Part shown: positions 35,578 to 46,357 of the stretch, in pieces
How positions within the stretch are numbered: the stretch's first letter is position 1
Layout: the number at the start of each line of letters is the position of its first letter
DNA from: Lachnospira sp.
GTDB taxonomy: Bacteria > Bacillota > Clostridia > Lachnospirales > Lachnospiraceae
Length of the DNA: 64,000 bases
Assembly (NCBI GenBank): GCA_015057605.1
Contig: SVDX01000004.1
Span: forward strand, 1-64,000
Direction of reading: 5' to 3'
Program-made: the position numbers and the translations under genes
The notes under the pieces: generated by a model
Databases searched by the model: none
What the model was told of the DNA's origin: nothing
What the model saw: only the letters and a program-made list of their open reading frames with translations

Positions 35578-36618
35578 TTAACTGTGTTCTTCTTTATAAC
35601 TCTTCCTTAACTGTCCACAGGCACCTTGAATATCTCTGCCCATCTCTCTTCTAATGGTAACATTTATTCCATTTTTTTCAAGCATATTTTTAAAATGTTT
35701 CACAAACTGTGGCTGTGTTTCCTTGTAATCCCTTTCCTTAATTGGATTTACAGGTATCAGGTTAACATGACAATTCATATTCTTTATAAGACCTGCAAGT
35801 TCTATTGCATTGTCCTTAGAATCATTAACATCTTGAACCAAGCTATATTCAAAGCTTATTCTTCTGCCTGTATTTTGATAATAATTATTACAAGCCTCCA
35901 TAATTTGAGCAATTGAATATTTGTTAGCAATAGGCATCATGCTCTTTCGTATAGTATCATTTGGTGCATGAAGTGAAATAGCCAAGGTTATTTGAAGTTT
36001 TTCCTTTGCTAATTCATTTATCTTGTCTACTATGCCACAGGTTGATACAGTTATGTTTCTTGCACTTATGTTAAGTCCCATCTCACTATTAAGTATTCTT
36101 ATAAACTTCAAGATATTGTCGTAATTGTCAAAAGGCTCACCAGAACCCATAACAACTACATTTGAAATTTTTTCTCCAGTAATTGCCGTAATTCTATATA
36201 TCTGTTCTAAAATCTCTGATGCCGTCAAGTTTCGCGTCAAGCCATCCAGCGTTGATGCACAAAAGCGACAACCCATTCTGCAGCCAACCTGCGATGAAAC
36301 ACAAACCGAATTACCGTGCTTATAGCGCATAAATACGCTTTCTATTACATTGCCATCATCTAACTCAAACAAGAACTTTTTGGTTCCATCAAGCTTTGAA
36401 GTAAGCTCTTTTACTGGTTTTAACACTATAAGCTTTGTATTATTACTGAGTTTTTCTCTAAGCACTTTAGATATATCTGTCATTTCATCAAAATTTGTTA
36501 CAAGCCTTTGATGAAGCCATGTGTATATTTGTTTTGCTCTAAACTTTTTATCACCAAGACTTACGATATATTCCTCAAGTTCATTTATTTCCATTGATTT
36601 TAAATCAAGTTTTTCCAT
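35578..36618 (-). CDS. Dual-specificity RNA methyltransferase RlmN
   Basis: A 346-residue radical SAM enzyme that makes m2A2503 in 23S rRNA and m2A37 in some tRNAs. The iron-sulfur motif CX3CX2C is in GCRMGCRFCAST; GSGEPFDNYDN binds SAM; the methyl-carrying cysteine is near the end in QGACGQLR. An N-terminal helix-hairpin domain is present. The start directly abuts the rsmB stop. Confidence 0.97.
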   Translation of the reverse strand: MEKLDLKSMEINELEEYIVSLGDKKFRAKQIYTWLHQRLVTNFDEMTDISKVLREKLSNNTKLIVLKPVKELTSKLDGTKKFLFELDDGNVIESVFMRYKHGNSVCVSSQVGCRMGCRFCASTLDGLTRNLTASEILEQIYRITAITGEKISNVVVMGSGEPFDNYDNILKFIRILNSEMGLNISARNITVSTCGIVDKINELAKEKLQITLAISLHAPNDTIRKSMMPIANKYSIAQIMEACNNYYQNTGRRISFEYSLVQDVNDSKDNAIELAGLIKNMNCHVNLIPVNPIKERDYKETQPQFVKHFKNMLEKNGINVTIRREMGRDIQGACGQLRKSYKEEHS

Positions 36619-37980
36619 TTATTTTATCCTTTTTAATTTAGCTATAAAGAAGCCATCACAATTATGCTTTCCAGGTAGCAACTGAATGTATCCTTTAGCT
36701 GTCGTTTTAGAATGTAATTCCTTTGGTAGCACATTATCCAAGCTTTCAAATTCAAAGCCGTAATTATCTGCAAACCATCTAATATTCTCAATATTTTCCT
36801 TTTGATTTATAGTACAGGTACTATATATTAGATGTCCACCTATCTTTACATATTGACAAACAATCTCAAGCATACTCCTTTGGAGCTTAACTAAATCCTC
36901 TTGTTTTTCAGGAGTCATATTATATTTAATATCTGGCTTTCTTCCAAGTATACCTAAGCCCGAACAAGGTAAATCCGCCAACACTATATCAGCCTTTTCT
37001 ATTGCTTCTTCATCAAGTACAAGCGCATCCTTTACTACTGCCATAGCATTGTTAAGCTTATTGCGTGAAATATTTTCCTTTATAAGCAAAACCTTATTTG
37101 GCAAAATATCTCGCGCCTCCACATAGCCTGTATCCTCAAGCAAATCTGCAATATGCACTGTTTTTCCTCCTGGGGCAGCACATACGTCAATAACAGTATC
37201 TCCTTTTTTAGGCGATGCAACAAGTCCTACAAGCATTGAACTTACATCCTGAATCTGAAATGCACCTTCTTCAAAACATTCAAGTTCTTCTAAATAGTTA
37301 TAATCATAAATATTTAGTGCATACGGAATATATGCAGCAGGCTCGTATTTTATGCCTTCCTTATCAAGTTTTTTCTTTAATTCGTCTAATGAATTAAGCA
37401 TTTTATTACATCGAATTGTCGTTGGGCGTTTTTCTTCAAATGCCTTTAACATATCTTCAATGTCAGCATCTGAATATTCATTTTGCCAGCTTATAATAAT
37501 CCATTGTGGAATTGAATATTTTACCGACAAATATTGTATCATATTGGCTTTGCTGTTAGGATATTCGATATTTCCCTTTTGCCTTGATATATTTCTAAGC
37601 ACACCATTAACAAATCCTTTTAATTGTGCAAAGCCTCTTTTCTTAGCTAACTTAACTGCCTCGTCACATACCGCATAGTCCTTAATGCCATCCATAAAAA
37701 CTATTTGATATACCGACATTCTGATTATATTTCTTATAACCGGCTTCATCTTTTTTACAAGAACCGATGAATATAAATTAATGATATAGTCAATAGTTAT
37801 CTTCTTTTCTATAGTTCCCTGAGCAACTCTATCTATAAAAGCTCTATCTTGCTTTGACAAATATTGGTATTTTTTTAGAGCACTATTAATAATCAAATGT
37901 CCATATTGCTCATTTTCTAATACTTCTGTTAAAATATCTAAAACTACTGCACGTGTATTTACCGCTCCTGCATTAGTCAC
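36619..37980 (-). CDS. 16S rRNA m5C967 methyltransferase RsmB
   Basis: A 453-residue RsmB: N-terminal NusB-like helical domain (to about 140) and C-terminal SAM domain with DVCAAPGGKTVHIADLL, DLPCSGLGILGRKPDIKY (first Cys) and YSTCTINQKEN (catalytic Cys). The frame opens with an ATG at 37995 without ribosome site; a GTG at 37980 lies eight bases after GGAGG and is chosen. It overlaps the protease gene by eight bases. The alternative would be five residues longer. Confidence 0.92.
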   Translation of the reverse strand: MTNAGAVNTRAVVLDILTEVLENEQYGHLIINSALKKYQYLSKQDRAFIDRVAQGTIEKKITIDYIINLYSSVLVKKMKPVIRNIIRMSVYQIVFMDGIKDYAVCDEAVKLAKKRGFAQLKGFVNGVLRNISRQKGNIEYPNSKANMIQYLSVKYSIPQWIIISWQNEYSDADIEDMLKAFEEKRPTTIRCNKMLNSLDELKKKLDKEGIKYEPAAYIPYALNIYDYNYLEELECFEEGAFQIQDVSSMLVGLVASPKKGDTVIDVCAAPGGKTVHIADLLEDTGYVEARDILPNKVLLIKENISRNKLNNAMAVVKDALVLDEEAIEKADIVLADLPCSGLGILGRKPDIKYNMTPEKQEDLVKLQRSMLEIVCQYVKIGGHLIYSTCTINQKENIENIRWFADNYGFEFESLDNVLPKELHSKTTAKGYIQLLPGKHNCDGFFIAKLKRIK

Positions 37981-38659
37981 GTCTTCTTCCTCCATATAAT
38001 GCCACTAATCTTAGCAACTGCAATACTGCTGTTATCGTTGCTGCTACATAAGTAAGTGCCGCAGCTGACAATACCTTTTTAGCTCCCGAATTTTCTTCAG
38101 TATATAATATACCATTATCATTCATAAGCTGTAATGCTCTGTTAGATGCATCAAATTCTACTGGTAGCGTTACTACCTGAAATATTACTGCTAATGAGAA
38201 TAATATTATACCTGTATATATCAAAAATGTATTCAATCCCATAAATACACCCAAAACTATAAATACCATTGATAGTTTTGAACCTATATTCGCCGCAGGA
38301 AATATAGCATGTCTTAATGTTAATGGGCCATATCCTGTTGCATGTTGAATAGCATGACCACTTTCGTGAGCCGCAACAGATATTGCCGCTACTGATCTTG
38401 AATTATATACCGAGTCCGATAATGATAATGTTTTATTTGATGAATTATAATTATCTGTTAAATTTCCCGGTATATGAACTACATTAACATCATATATACC
38501 TTGTGAATGTAATATTCTTTCTGCCACTTCAGCTCCTGTAAGTCCAACCTTTGAAGTCACCTTTGAATACTTTGAAAATGTAGTACTTACTTTAGATTGC
38601 GCAACAGCAGCAATAATAACGCTTATAAGCAATAAAATTTCAATCAAAAAATAATCCAT
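37973..38659 (-). CDS. Membrane zinc metallopeptidase (YugP family)
   Basis: A 228-residue membrane protein with a zinc motif AHESGHAIQHATGY and a downstream Glu in EFDASNRAL, as in the neutral zinc peptidase family of YugP. About four membrane segments. The family is widespread in Firmicutes; targets are unknown. It sits between fmt and rsmB with GGAGG ahead of the start. Confidence 0.88.
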   Translation of the reverse strand: MDYFLIEILLLISVIIAAVAQSKVSTTFSKYSKVTSKVGLTGAEVAERILHSQGIYDVNVVHIPGNLTDNYNSSNKTLSLSDSVYNSRSVAAISVAAHESGHAIQHATGYGPLTLRHAIFPAANIGSKLSMVFIVLGVFMGLNTFLIYTGIILFSLAVIFQVVTLPVEFDASNRALQLMNDNGILYTEENSGAKKVLSAAALTYVAATITAVLQLLRLVALYGGRRRD

Positions 38660-38680
38660 ATTAGCCTCCTTTAGCCTCTA

Positions 38681-39610
38681 TCAGCCTAAAATTGTATTTT
38701 CCTCAATTCTTGCACCTCTTAAAAACTCTTCGGTAGTCATTCTTTTTTTGCCTTCGTATTGTAATTCATTAATTGCGATAGCGCCTTTTCCTGTTTTTAC
38801 AATAATCTGCTTTTTATTAAGCTCAACAACCTCTCCAATTGCGCCATCATATTCCTTTTCTATAACGTCACAATCCCATATTTTAAGAGTCTTATCATTC
38901 AATCTTGTAAATGCACTTGGCCATGGATTAAGGCCTCTTACAAGACATTCTATTTCATATGCTGATTTAGAAAAATCAATGTTACCCATTTCCTTCTTTA
39001 ACATCTTTGCATATGTATATTTTGATTCATCTTGTTTTTCTGGCTGAATTGTGCCCTCTTCTAACTTAGTAAGAGTTTTTAATAAAAGCTCAGCCCCTAA
39101 TGTTGCAAGCTTCTCAAACAAGCTTCCACCGGTTTCTTTTTTATCAAGTTCAATTTCTGTCTTAAGAAGCATATCACCTGTATCAAGACCTTCATCCATA
39201 AGCATAGTTGTTACTCCAGCAGTCTTTTTGCCATCTATTACAGCCCATTGAATAGGTGCCGCACCTCTATACTCTGGCAATAGCGAGCCATGTACATTGA
39301 TACAGCCATATTTAGGCAAATCCAAAATCTGTTTTGGAACTATCTGACCAAATGCAACTACGATGATAGCATCTGGCTTATACTGCATAATATATTCTAT
39401 TGAATCTTCATTTCTCAATCTTTCAGTCTGATATACAGGAATATTGTGTTTTAATGCCAACTCCTTTACTGGTGGCATAACCATTTCCTTGCTTCTTCCC
39501 TTAGGCTTATCTGGATTAGTTACAACCAATTCAATCTCATGTTCCGACTCGATTAATGCCTTTAATGAAGTTTCAGCAAAATCTGGTGTTCCCATAAAAA
39601 TTAATTTCAT
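38681..39610 (-). CDS. Methionyl-tRNA formyltransferase
   Basis: Fmt, 309 residues; formylates initiator Met-tRNA with 10-formyl-THF. The catalytic block is INVHGSLLPEYRGAAPIQWAVIDG, with GVTTMLMDEGLDTGD after it; a C-terminal OB-like domain follows. Its ATG overlaps the def stop (TAATG). The formyl donor comes from fhs and folD, which lie further up the same gene string. Confidence 0.97.
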   Translation of the reverse strand: MKLIFMGTPDFAETSLKALIESEHEIELVVTNPDKPKGRSKEMVMPPVKELALKHNIPVYQTERLRNEDSIEYIMQYKPDAIIVVAFGQIVPKQILDLPKYGCINVHGSLLPEYRGAAPIQWAVIDGKKTAGVTTMLMDEGLDTGDMLLKTEIELDKKETGGSLFEKLATLGAELLLKTLTKLEEGTIQPEKQDESKYTYAKMLKKEMGNIDFSKSAYEIECLVRGLNPWPSAFTRLNDKTLKIWDCDVIEKEYDGAIGEVVELNKKQIIVKTGKGAIAINELQYEGKKRMTTEEFLRGARIEENTILG

Positions 39611-40086
39611 TATTCTTGTCCTTCCTCTACAATAGTTGTTTTTAATTCACCTTCAACCTTATCTACATAAATAATTCCATCTAAATGATCATATTCATGG
39701 CAAACACATCTTGCAAAAAGCTCTTCGCCTTCTAATACAAATGGTTGCATATCAAGATCATATGCCTTAACCTTTACATAATTAGGTCTTGTTACAAGTC
39801 CTGCCTTTTGAGGAACACTTAAACAGCCCTCATCACCTGACTGTTCACCACTTGTTTCAAGTATTTCAGGATTAATCATTACTATAGGACCTTCACCTAC
39901 ATCCATAACAAAAATTCTTCTTAAAACACCAACCTGTGGTGCCGCAAGACCAACGCCATCATATTCATACATTGTATCTATCATATCCTCTACAAGTATC
40001 TCTATCTTTTCTGTAATCTCAGTTACTTCCTTTGATCTTTTTCTAAGAATTGGATCTCCTAATTCTCTTACTGTTCTGATTGCCAT
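39610..40086 (-). CDS. Peptide deformylase
   Basis: Def, 158 residues; removes the formyl group from nascent proteins. The three motifs are GVGLAAPQVG, EGCLSVP and HEYDHLDG with metal ligands Cys, His, His. GGAG precedes the ATG. Paired with fmt as in many bacteria. Confidence 0.98.
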   Translation of the reverse strand: MAIRTVRELGDPILRKRSKEVTEITEKIEILVEDMIDTMYEYDGVGLAAPQVGVLRRIFVMDVGEGPIVMINPEILETSGEQSGDEGCLSVPQKAGLVTRPNYVKVKAYDLDMQPFVLEGEELFARCVCHEYDHLDGIIYVDKVEGELKTTIVEEGQE

Positions 40087-40098
40087 TGTTTTTCTCCT

Positions 40099-42303
40099 TT
40101 AATTAAAATCAAACTGTATATTTATATATTTAAAAGCTTCGTTATCAAACATTAGCCTTTCTACACGTTCCTTATAACGTACCAAAAGTTCTTTATCCTT
40201 AGCCTTTAAATAAACAAGCTTATTAAATATATCATTTAATTTATAAATAGGTGCATTAACAGGTCCAAGCACTGTTAAGTCCTCATCACTTTTAAGCTCT
40301 TTAGCAACAAGCTTTATTGCCTTTTCTAAAGCATTTTCATATTTTGAGGATACTTTTATCTCCATCATATGCATTATAGGTGGATAACCAAGCATTTCCC
40401 TATAGCTTATCTCATCCTCATAAAATGCCTGATAATCATGTTCTGAAGCCGCCACTATCGTCTCTTCTTTTGGAGCATATGTTTGTATTACAACCTCACC
40501 AAGTTTATCTGCTCTACCTGCTCTTCCACCAGCCTGCATTAGCAGTGCAAATGTATTTTCTCCGGCAGTATAATCATTAGCATACAAGGATATATCCGCC
40601 GCCATAATACCAACTAATGTTACATTAGGAAAATCATGTCCTTTTACAATCATCTGTGTTCCAATCAAAACATCAGCTTCTTGATTACGAAATTCACTCA
40701 AAATATGCTCATATGCGCCCTTTTTAACAACTGTATCAGCATCCATACGAAGAGTTCTAAGGCTTGGATATCTCTGCTTTATCTGCTCTTCAATCTTTTC
40801 TGTACCGGTTCCAAAGGTTGCAATATATTTTGAACCACAAGACGGACATTTTTTTACCATATCCTCTTCATATCCACAATAATGGCACATAAGTTTGTTA
40901 TTTTTGTGAAATTTAAGTGTAACATCACAATGTTTACACTTTATAGCTTCTCCACATTCTCTACAGCTTACACATCCAGAGTAGCCGCGTCTATTAATAA
41001 AAAGCATTATCTGCTCATTATTCTCAATTCTCTTATTAATCAGTTCATCAAGCTTTTGACTAAAAATGGTTCTATTTCCTTTTGCCAGTTCCTGCCTCAT
41101 ATCCTCTACATATACCTTAGGAAGCATTGCTCCTTGTGCTCTTGAATTAAGCTCAAACAGCTGAAATTCACCATTTTTTGCCTTATAGTATGATGTAACC
41201 GATGGTGTCGCAGAGCCTAATATTACTGATGCATTATTCATACGAGCAAGCTCTATTGCAGTTTCTCTCGCATGATATTTGGGCGGTTTTTCACTTTTAT
41301 ATGCACCATCATGCTCTTCATCAATAATTATAAGACCAAGCTTTTCAAAAGGTGTAAACAAAGCTGAGCGTGGTCCAATTATAATACTAATATCACCACT
41401 TTTAGCACGCATCATCTGATCATACTTTTCACCTTCCGAAAGTTTAGAATGCATTACACTTACCTTATCCCCAAAGCGTTTGTAAAAACGCATTACTGTC
41501 TGATAAGTAAGTGAAATTTCAGGAATAAGCATTATAACCTGCTTACCCTCTAATAATACCTTTTCTATTATGTCAATATACACTTCTGTTTTACCACTGC
41601 CAGTAACACCATGCAAGAGGTAAGTTTTTCTTACTCCAGATTGATAATCCGAATAAATGCTTTCAGCAACCTTTCGCTGTTCTTCATTAAGTGTTATATT
41701 TTTCTTGTAATCATCGCTTACTTTTATAGGATTTCTATAAATCTTTTCTTCGATAATTTCTATCACCTGCATATCAGCAAGTGCCTTTATTACTTGTGGA
41801 GTAATATTCAATTTATCTGCTACCAACGAATAATCAAGTTCCGACTCTTCCATTAAAGCTTCAATTAAACGAACCCTTGCTTTTGCATTTTTCTTTTTTG
41901 CTCTTTCAAGTTCTTCCTTTAGGCTTTCCGTATCCATCAAAAGCTTAATTATTTTCTTTGTATTGGCTCTAACTGTATTTTTTACCGGAATAACAGTTTT
42001 TAGCGCCTGATTCATTGTTGCACCATAATATTTTCTAATCCATGCTGCCAATTTGATTTTGTTCATTTCAATAGGTACCATTTTTTCACTTATTGAAACT
42101 ATACTTTTAATCTTTTCAGGCTCATAATTACATATATCTGTTATTTCAATTACATAGGCCTCTATTAGTTTGTTGCCTCTTCCAAAAGGTACATTTACAC
42201 GCATTCCAACTTCTATTAGATGCTCAAGATTTGCCGGTACGGCATATTGAAATGCTCTGTCAAGTTTTTCATAAGATATATCCACTATAACATTAACAAA
42301 CAC
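40099..42303 (-). CDS. Primosomal protein N' (replication restart helicase PriA)
   Basis: A 734-residue PriA. An N-terminal DNA 3'-end-binding domain (to about 105) is followed by a winged-helix region, a superfamily 2 helicase core (GVTGSGKTEVY, DEEHDGAYK, GSATPSV, QAGGRAGR) and two zinc clusters (CRECGEAIKCKHC; CHYCGYEEDMVKKCPSCG). It reloads the replicative helicase at stalled forks. The start is GTG at 42303, six bases after GGGAGG. Confidence 0.97.
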   Translation of the reverse strand: MFVNVIVDISYEKLDRAFQYAVPANLEHLIEVGMRVNVPFGRGNKLIEAYVIEITDICNYEPEKIKSIVSISEKMVPIEMNKIKLAAWIRKYYGATMNQALKTVIPVKNTVRANTKKIIKLLMDTESLKEELERAKKKNAKARVRLIEALMEESELDYSLVADKLNITPQVIKALADMQVIEIIEEKIYRNPIKVSDDYKKNITLNEEQRKVAESIYSDYQSGVRKTYLLHGVTGSGKTEVYIDIIEKVLLEGKQVIMLIPEISLTYQTVMRFYKRFGDKVSVMHSKLSEGEKYDQMMRAKSGDISIIIGPRSALFTPFEKLGLIIIDEEHDGAYKSEKPPKYHARETAIELARMNNASVILGSATPSVTSYYKAKNGEFQLFELNSRAQGAMLPKVYVEDMRQELAKGNRTIFSQKLDELINKRIENNEQIMLFINRRGYSGCVSCRECGEAIKCKHCDVTLKFHKNNKLMCHYCGYEEDMVKKCPSCGSKYIATFGTGTEKIEEQIKQRYPSLRTLRMDADTVVKKGAYEHILSEFRNQEADVLIGTQMIVKGHDFPNVTLVGIMAADISLYANDYTAGENTFALLMQAGGRAGRADKLGEVVIQTYAPKEETIVAASEHDYQAFYEDEISYREMLGYPPIMHMMEIKVSSKYENALEKAIKLVAKELKSDEDLTVLGPVNAPIYKLNDIFNKLVYLKAKDKELLVRYKERVERLMFDNEAFKYINIQFDFN

Positions 42304-42319
42304 AATATGCCTCCCTTTT

Positions 42320-43783
42320 CTATTTTAGTTCTTCTAATATTTCTGCAATAATAACTCTTTCATCCATTGGATATTTCTTGCCTTCTATTTCCTGATAATC
42401 CTCGTGACCTTTTCCTGCAAGAACTATTACATCGCCTTCTTTGCCGTTTTGTATAACATATTTGATAGCTTCTCTTCTATCAGTTATCTTAATATACTTG
42501 CCTGAGGTTTTTTCAATTCCTGTCACTATATCTGCAATAATATCTTCTGGTTTTTCAAATCTTGGATTATCCGAAGTAATCACCGTGAAATCTGCATATT
42601 TGCCTGAAACCTCACCCATCTCATATCTTCTGCTTTTTGCTCTATTGCCGCCACAACCAAACATACATACCAAACGCTTTGGCTTATGCTCCTTTAGGGT
42701 GGTAAGAATATTTTCAAGGCTCATAGCATTATGTGCGTAATCAATCATTAAGATAAATGGATATGGTGTATCCACTATCTCTACACGGCCTTTAACCTTG
42801 ACAGTCTTTAGAGCATTTTTCACCTTATCAAATGGTATGTCAAAATGTCTCGTTACAGCAATTGCACACAATGCATTATAAACGCTAAATCTACCTGGTG
42901 TACCAAGTACTACGTCCTCTTTTAATAATCCATCTGTTTTAAAGCTTATTCCAATATATGATTTATCATTTATAAGCTCAATATTCTTTGCAACATAATC
43001 CGCTGTATCATTAAATCCGTATTTTTCAATAGTGCAGGTATGTTCTTTGATTATATCTTCAAAATGCTTATCATCGCTATTTACAATACCAACCTTACAC
43101 TGCTTAAATAATTTTGCCTTACATTCTGTATATTCTTCAAAGCTTGAATGTTCATTCGGTCCTATATGGTCAGGTTCCAGATTTGTAAATACACCTATGT
43201 CATACATAATACCAGCACATCTGTGCATCATAAGTCCCTGCGAAGAAACCTCCATAACAACTGCCTTACAGCCCTTTTCTACCATTTCTCTAAAAGTCTT
43301 TTGAATTATATATGATTCAGGCGTAGTATTTGCCGCCTTAATATGCTCATCGCCTATTATTGTCTCAATCGTCCCTATAAGACCCGTCTTAATATCACAG
43401 CTTTCGAGTATTTCTCTAACCATATATGTAGTAGTCGTCTTACCCTTTGTACCTGTTATGCCGATTGTCACAAGCTCCTTTGCTGGATTTTCAAAATAAT
43501 TAGCTGACAATATTGCGAGTGCATATCTTGTATCTAAAACCTTTATAAATGTTGCATCCAAATCAGTTGTATCAACATCCTCACATACTACAACTGCTTT
43601 TGCACCTGCAGCTACAACCTCTCTGATATAAGAGTGTCCGTCAAAATTTGCACCCTTTAAGCACACAAATATACTGTTCTTTTCAGTTTTTCTTGAATCG
43701 TATATAAGCTGCGATATCTCTATATCGACATCACCTTTTATAATTTCGTAGCTTAGTCCTTCTAAAACCTGATTAAGTTTCAT
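42320..43783 (-). CDS. UDP-MurNAc-tripeptide synthetase MurE
   Basis: A 487-residue Mur ligase. ATP loop GITGTKGKTTTTYMV, then NTTPESY for substrate, EVSSQGL, TNLEPDHIGPNEH, and the amino-acid specificity loop SDNPRFEKPEDI. The DNPR form is the meso-diaminopimelate type, so the wall is probably DAP-linked. An in-frame TTG at 43801 is rejected; the ATG at 43783 follows GGGTGG by seven bases. It lies far from the mraZ cluster, between folD and priA. Confidence 0.95.
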   Translation of the reverse strand: MKLNQVLEGLSYEIIKGDVDIEISQLIYDSRKTEKNSIFVCLKGANFDGHSYIREVVAAGAKAVVVCEDVDTTDLDATFIKVLDTRYALAILSANYFENPAKELVTIGITGTKGKTTTTYMVREILESCDIKTGLIGTIETIIGDEHIKAANTTPESYIIQKTFREMVEKGCKAVVMEVSSQGLMMHRCAGIMYDIGVFTNLEPDHIGPNEHSSFEEYTECKAKLFKQCKVGIVNSDDKHFEDIIKEHTCTIEKYGFNDTADYVAKNIELINDKSYIGISFKTDGLLKEDVVLGTPGRFSVYNALCAIAVTRHFDIPFDKVKNALKTVKVKGRVEIVDTPYPFILMIDYAHNAMSLENILTTLKEHKPKRLVCMFGCGGNRAKSRRYEMGEVSGKYADFTVITSDNPRFEKPEDIIADIVTGIEKTSGKYIKITDRREAIKYVIQNGKEGDVIVLAGKGHEDYQEIEGKKYPMDERVIIAEILEELK

Positions 43784-43803
43784 TTTAAAGCCACCCTTCA
43801 ATT

Positions 43804-44646
43804 TTAATTCATTAATGCTGATTCAACACAATTAGCCATAAGCATTGCTATTGTCATTGGTCCCACTCCACCAGGTACTGGTGTTATAGCTCCTGCAACA
43901 TCAAATACATCATCGTAATCTACGTCGCCACAAAGCTTTCCGTTGTCCATTCTATGAATACCTACGTCAATTACTGTTGCACCTTCTTTTACATATTCCT
44001 TAGTTATAAACTTAGGTTTGCCAATTGCAACAACCAAAATATCTGCTCTCTTTGTAACTTCCTTTAAGTCTTTAGTTCTTGAATGTGTAACTGTTACAGT
44101 TCCGTCTTCTCTAAGCAAAAGTAATGCCATAGGCTTACCAACAATATTACTTCTACCTACCACTACACATTCCTTTCCTTTAATTTCGATATCACTTCTC
44201 TTTAAAAGCTGAATGATACCTGCAGGAGTACATGACACATAACCCTTTTGGCCAATGCTTAATGCACCAACACTTTGTGGATGGAAGCCATCTACATCCT
44301 TTGATGGATCAATTGTCTTAATAACTAAATCTTCATCAATATGCTTTGGTAATGGTAACTGAACCAAAATACCATTTACATCTGCTCTATTATTCAAATC
44401 CTTGATAATATTAAGTAATTCTTCTTGTGTTGTTTCTTCTGGTAATTCGTATGCCAATGAATTAATACCAATAAATTCGCAGGCTTTTTTCTTGTTTCCT
44501 ACATAAACACTTGAAGCTGGATCATTACCAACTTGTATAACAGCAAGACAGATGTCTATTCCTTTTGCCTTATACTCTGCTACCTGTACCTTTAATTCCT
44601 CTTTAATCTGAGCCGAAATTGCTTTTCCATCAATTATCTTTGCCAT
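43804..44646 (-). CDS. Bifunctional methylene-THF dehydrogenase/cyclohydrolase
   Basis: FolD, 280 residues. Catalytic Tyr and Lys are in ASSVYVGNKKKACE; ILVQLPLPKH and VDGFHP blocks follow; the NADP loop is VVGRSNIVGKP, and PVPGGVGPMT ends it. It links 5,10-methylene- and 10-formyl-THF. Paired with fhs, 14 bases upstream. Confidence 0.98.
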   Translation of the reverse strand: MAKIIDGKAISAQIKEELKVQVAEYKAKGIDICLAVIQVGNDPASSVYVGNKKKACEFIGINSLAYELPEETTQEELLNIIKDLNNRADVNGILVQLPLPKHIDEDLVIKTIDPSKDVDGFHPQSVGALSIGQKGYVSCTPAGIIQLLKRSDIEIKGKECVVVGRSNIVGKPMALLLLREDGTVTVTHSRTKDLKEVTKRADILVVAIGKPKFITKEYVKEGATVIDVGIHRMDNGKLCGDVDYDDVFDVAGAITPVPGGVGPMTIAMLMANCVESALMN

Positions 44647-44660
44647 TTTGTATTCCTCCG

Positions 44661-46331
44661 TTAAAATAAACCTACTATCTTTCCATTTTCATCAACATCT
44701 ACTCTTTCTGCAGCAGGTACCTTTGGTAAACCTGGCATTGTAAGTATTGTGCCTGTAAGAGCTACTATAAATCCCGCTCCAGCATTAACATATACCTCTC
44801 TTATATTAACCGTAAAGTTAACTGGTCTTCCTAATAAAAGCGGATTGTCTGATAATGAGTACTGGTTCTTTGCCATACATACCGGCATATTGCCAAATCC
44901 CATTTTTTCAAATTTAAGTATCATTCTTGCCGCTTCTGGAGAATATGTTACATCTGCAGCACCATATATTTCTGTTGCTACAGTTCTTATCTTATCAGCG
45001 ATATTCATATCTGTAGGATAAATAGGTGCATACTTGCTTTCCTTTGTTTCTAAGGTATTAATTACCTTTTGAGCAAGCTCTTTTGCTCCCTTAGAGCCTT
45101 CTGCCCATGCCTTTGCAACTGCAAATTCACAATCTAATTCTTCACAATGCTGTCTTACAAATTCAATTTCTGCATCTGTATCTGTAATGAATGAGTTAAG
45201 CGCTACTACTATTGGCAATCCGAATTTCTTGATGTTTTCAATATGCTTATCAAGATTTGAAATACCTTTCTTTAATGCTTCAAGATTTTCAACTGATAAA
45301 TCATTTTTTTCAACGCCACCGTTATATTTTAAAGCTCTAATTGTAGCTACTATTACTACTGCATCCGGCTTTAAATCAGCCATTCTACATTTAATATCTA
45401 AGAACTTTTCAGCGCCTAAATCTTCACCAAAGCCAGCTTCTGTAACTGCTATATCGCCAAGCTTTAATGCCATCTTTGTAGCTCTTACACTATTGCAGCC
45501 ATGTGCAATATTAGCAAATGGTCCTCCATGAACTATTGCTGGTGTATTTTCAAGTGTTTGAACTAAGTTAGGCTTAATAGCATCCTTTAATAACGCTACC
45601 ATTGCTCCTGTAGCATTTAAATCATTAGCTGTTACTGGTTCGCCTGCATAATTATATGCAACTATTATCTTACCTAATCTTTCCTTTAAATCCTGCATAT
45701 TCTCTGCAAGACATAAAATCGCCATAACCTCTGATGCAACTGTTATTACAAAATGATCTTCTCTCGTAAATCCATCTGATTTAGCACCAAGACCTATTAC
45801 TGTGTTACGAAGAGCTCTATCGTTCATATCAAGACAACGCTTCCATACTATCTGTCTTGTATCTATACCAAGAGCATTTCCCTGGTGAATGTGATTATCT
45901 AACATTGCTGCAAGAAGATTATTTGCAGATGTTATCGCATGGAAATCTCCTGTAAAATGAAGATTTAAATCTTCCATTGGAACAACCTGTGAATATCCAC
46001 CACCTGCTGCACCACCCTTAATACCAAAACATGGTCCTAAGGAAGGCTCTCTTAATGCAACAATTGCATTTTTACCAAGACTACAAAGACCCTGTGTAAG
46101 TCCAATGCTTATTGTTGTCTTTCCTTCACCTGCTGGTGTCGGATTGATAGCTGTAACTAATACAAGCTTACCATCTTTATTTGACTTAGTACGCTCAATA
46201 AGCTCTTCTGATAATTTAGCCTTATATTTACCATATAATTCTAATTCATCCTCATGTATGCCTATTTTAGCTGCCACATCTTTGATATGTAACATTTTTG
46301 CTTCCTGAGCAATTTGAATATCTGTTTTCAT
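44661..46331 (-). CDS. Formate-tetrahydrofolate ligase
   Basis: Fhs, 556 residues, makes 10-formyl-THF from formate, ATP and THF. ATP loop [15 protein letters not shown], then [27 protein letters not shown] blocks (shown here in part), and a C-terminal [14 protein letters not shown]. Typical of anaerobes with formate or acetogenic one-carbon flow. With folD, fmt and metH it forms the one-carbon set of this window. Confidence 0.98.
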   Translation of the reverse strand: MKTDIQIAQEAKMLHIKDVAAKIGIHEDELELYGKYKAKLSEELIERTKSNKDGKLVLVTAINPTPAGEGKTTISIGLTQGLCSLGKNAIVALREPSLGPCFGIKGGAAGGGYSQVVPMEDLNLHFTGDFHAITSANNLLAAMLDNHIHQGNALGIDTRQIVWKRCLDMNDRALRNTVIGLGAKSDGFTREDHFVITVASEVMAILCLAENMQDLKERLGKIIVAYNYAGEPVTANDLNATGAMVALLKDAIKPNLVQTLENTPAIVHGGPFANIAHGCNSVRATKMALKLGDIAVTEAGFGEDLGAEKFLDIKCRMADLKPDAVVIVATIRALKYNGGVEKNDLSVENLEALKKGISNLDKHIENIKKFGLPIVVALNSFITDTDAEIEFVRQHCEELDCEFAVAKAWAEGSKGAKELAQKVINTLETKESKYAPIYPTDMNIADKIRTVATEIYGAADVTYSPEAARMILKFEKMGFGNMPVCMAKNQYSLSDNPLLLGRPVNFTVNIREVYVNAGAGFIVALTGTILTMPGLPKVPAAERVDVDENGKIVGLF

Positions 46332-46357
46332 ATTGATTACCTCCGCTTTGTATAGAG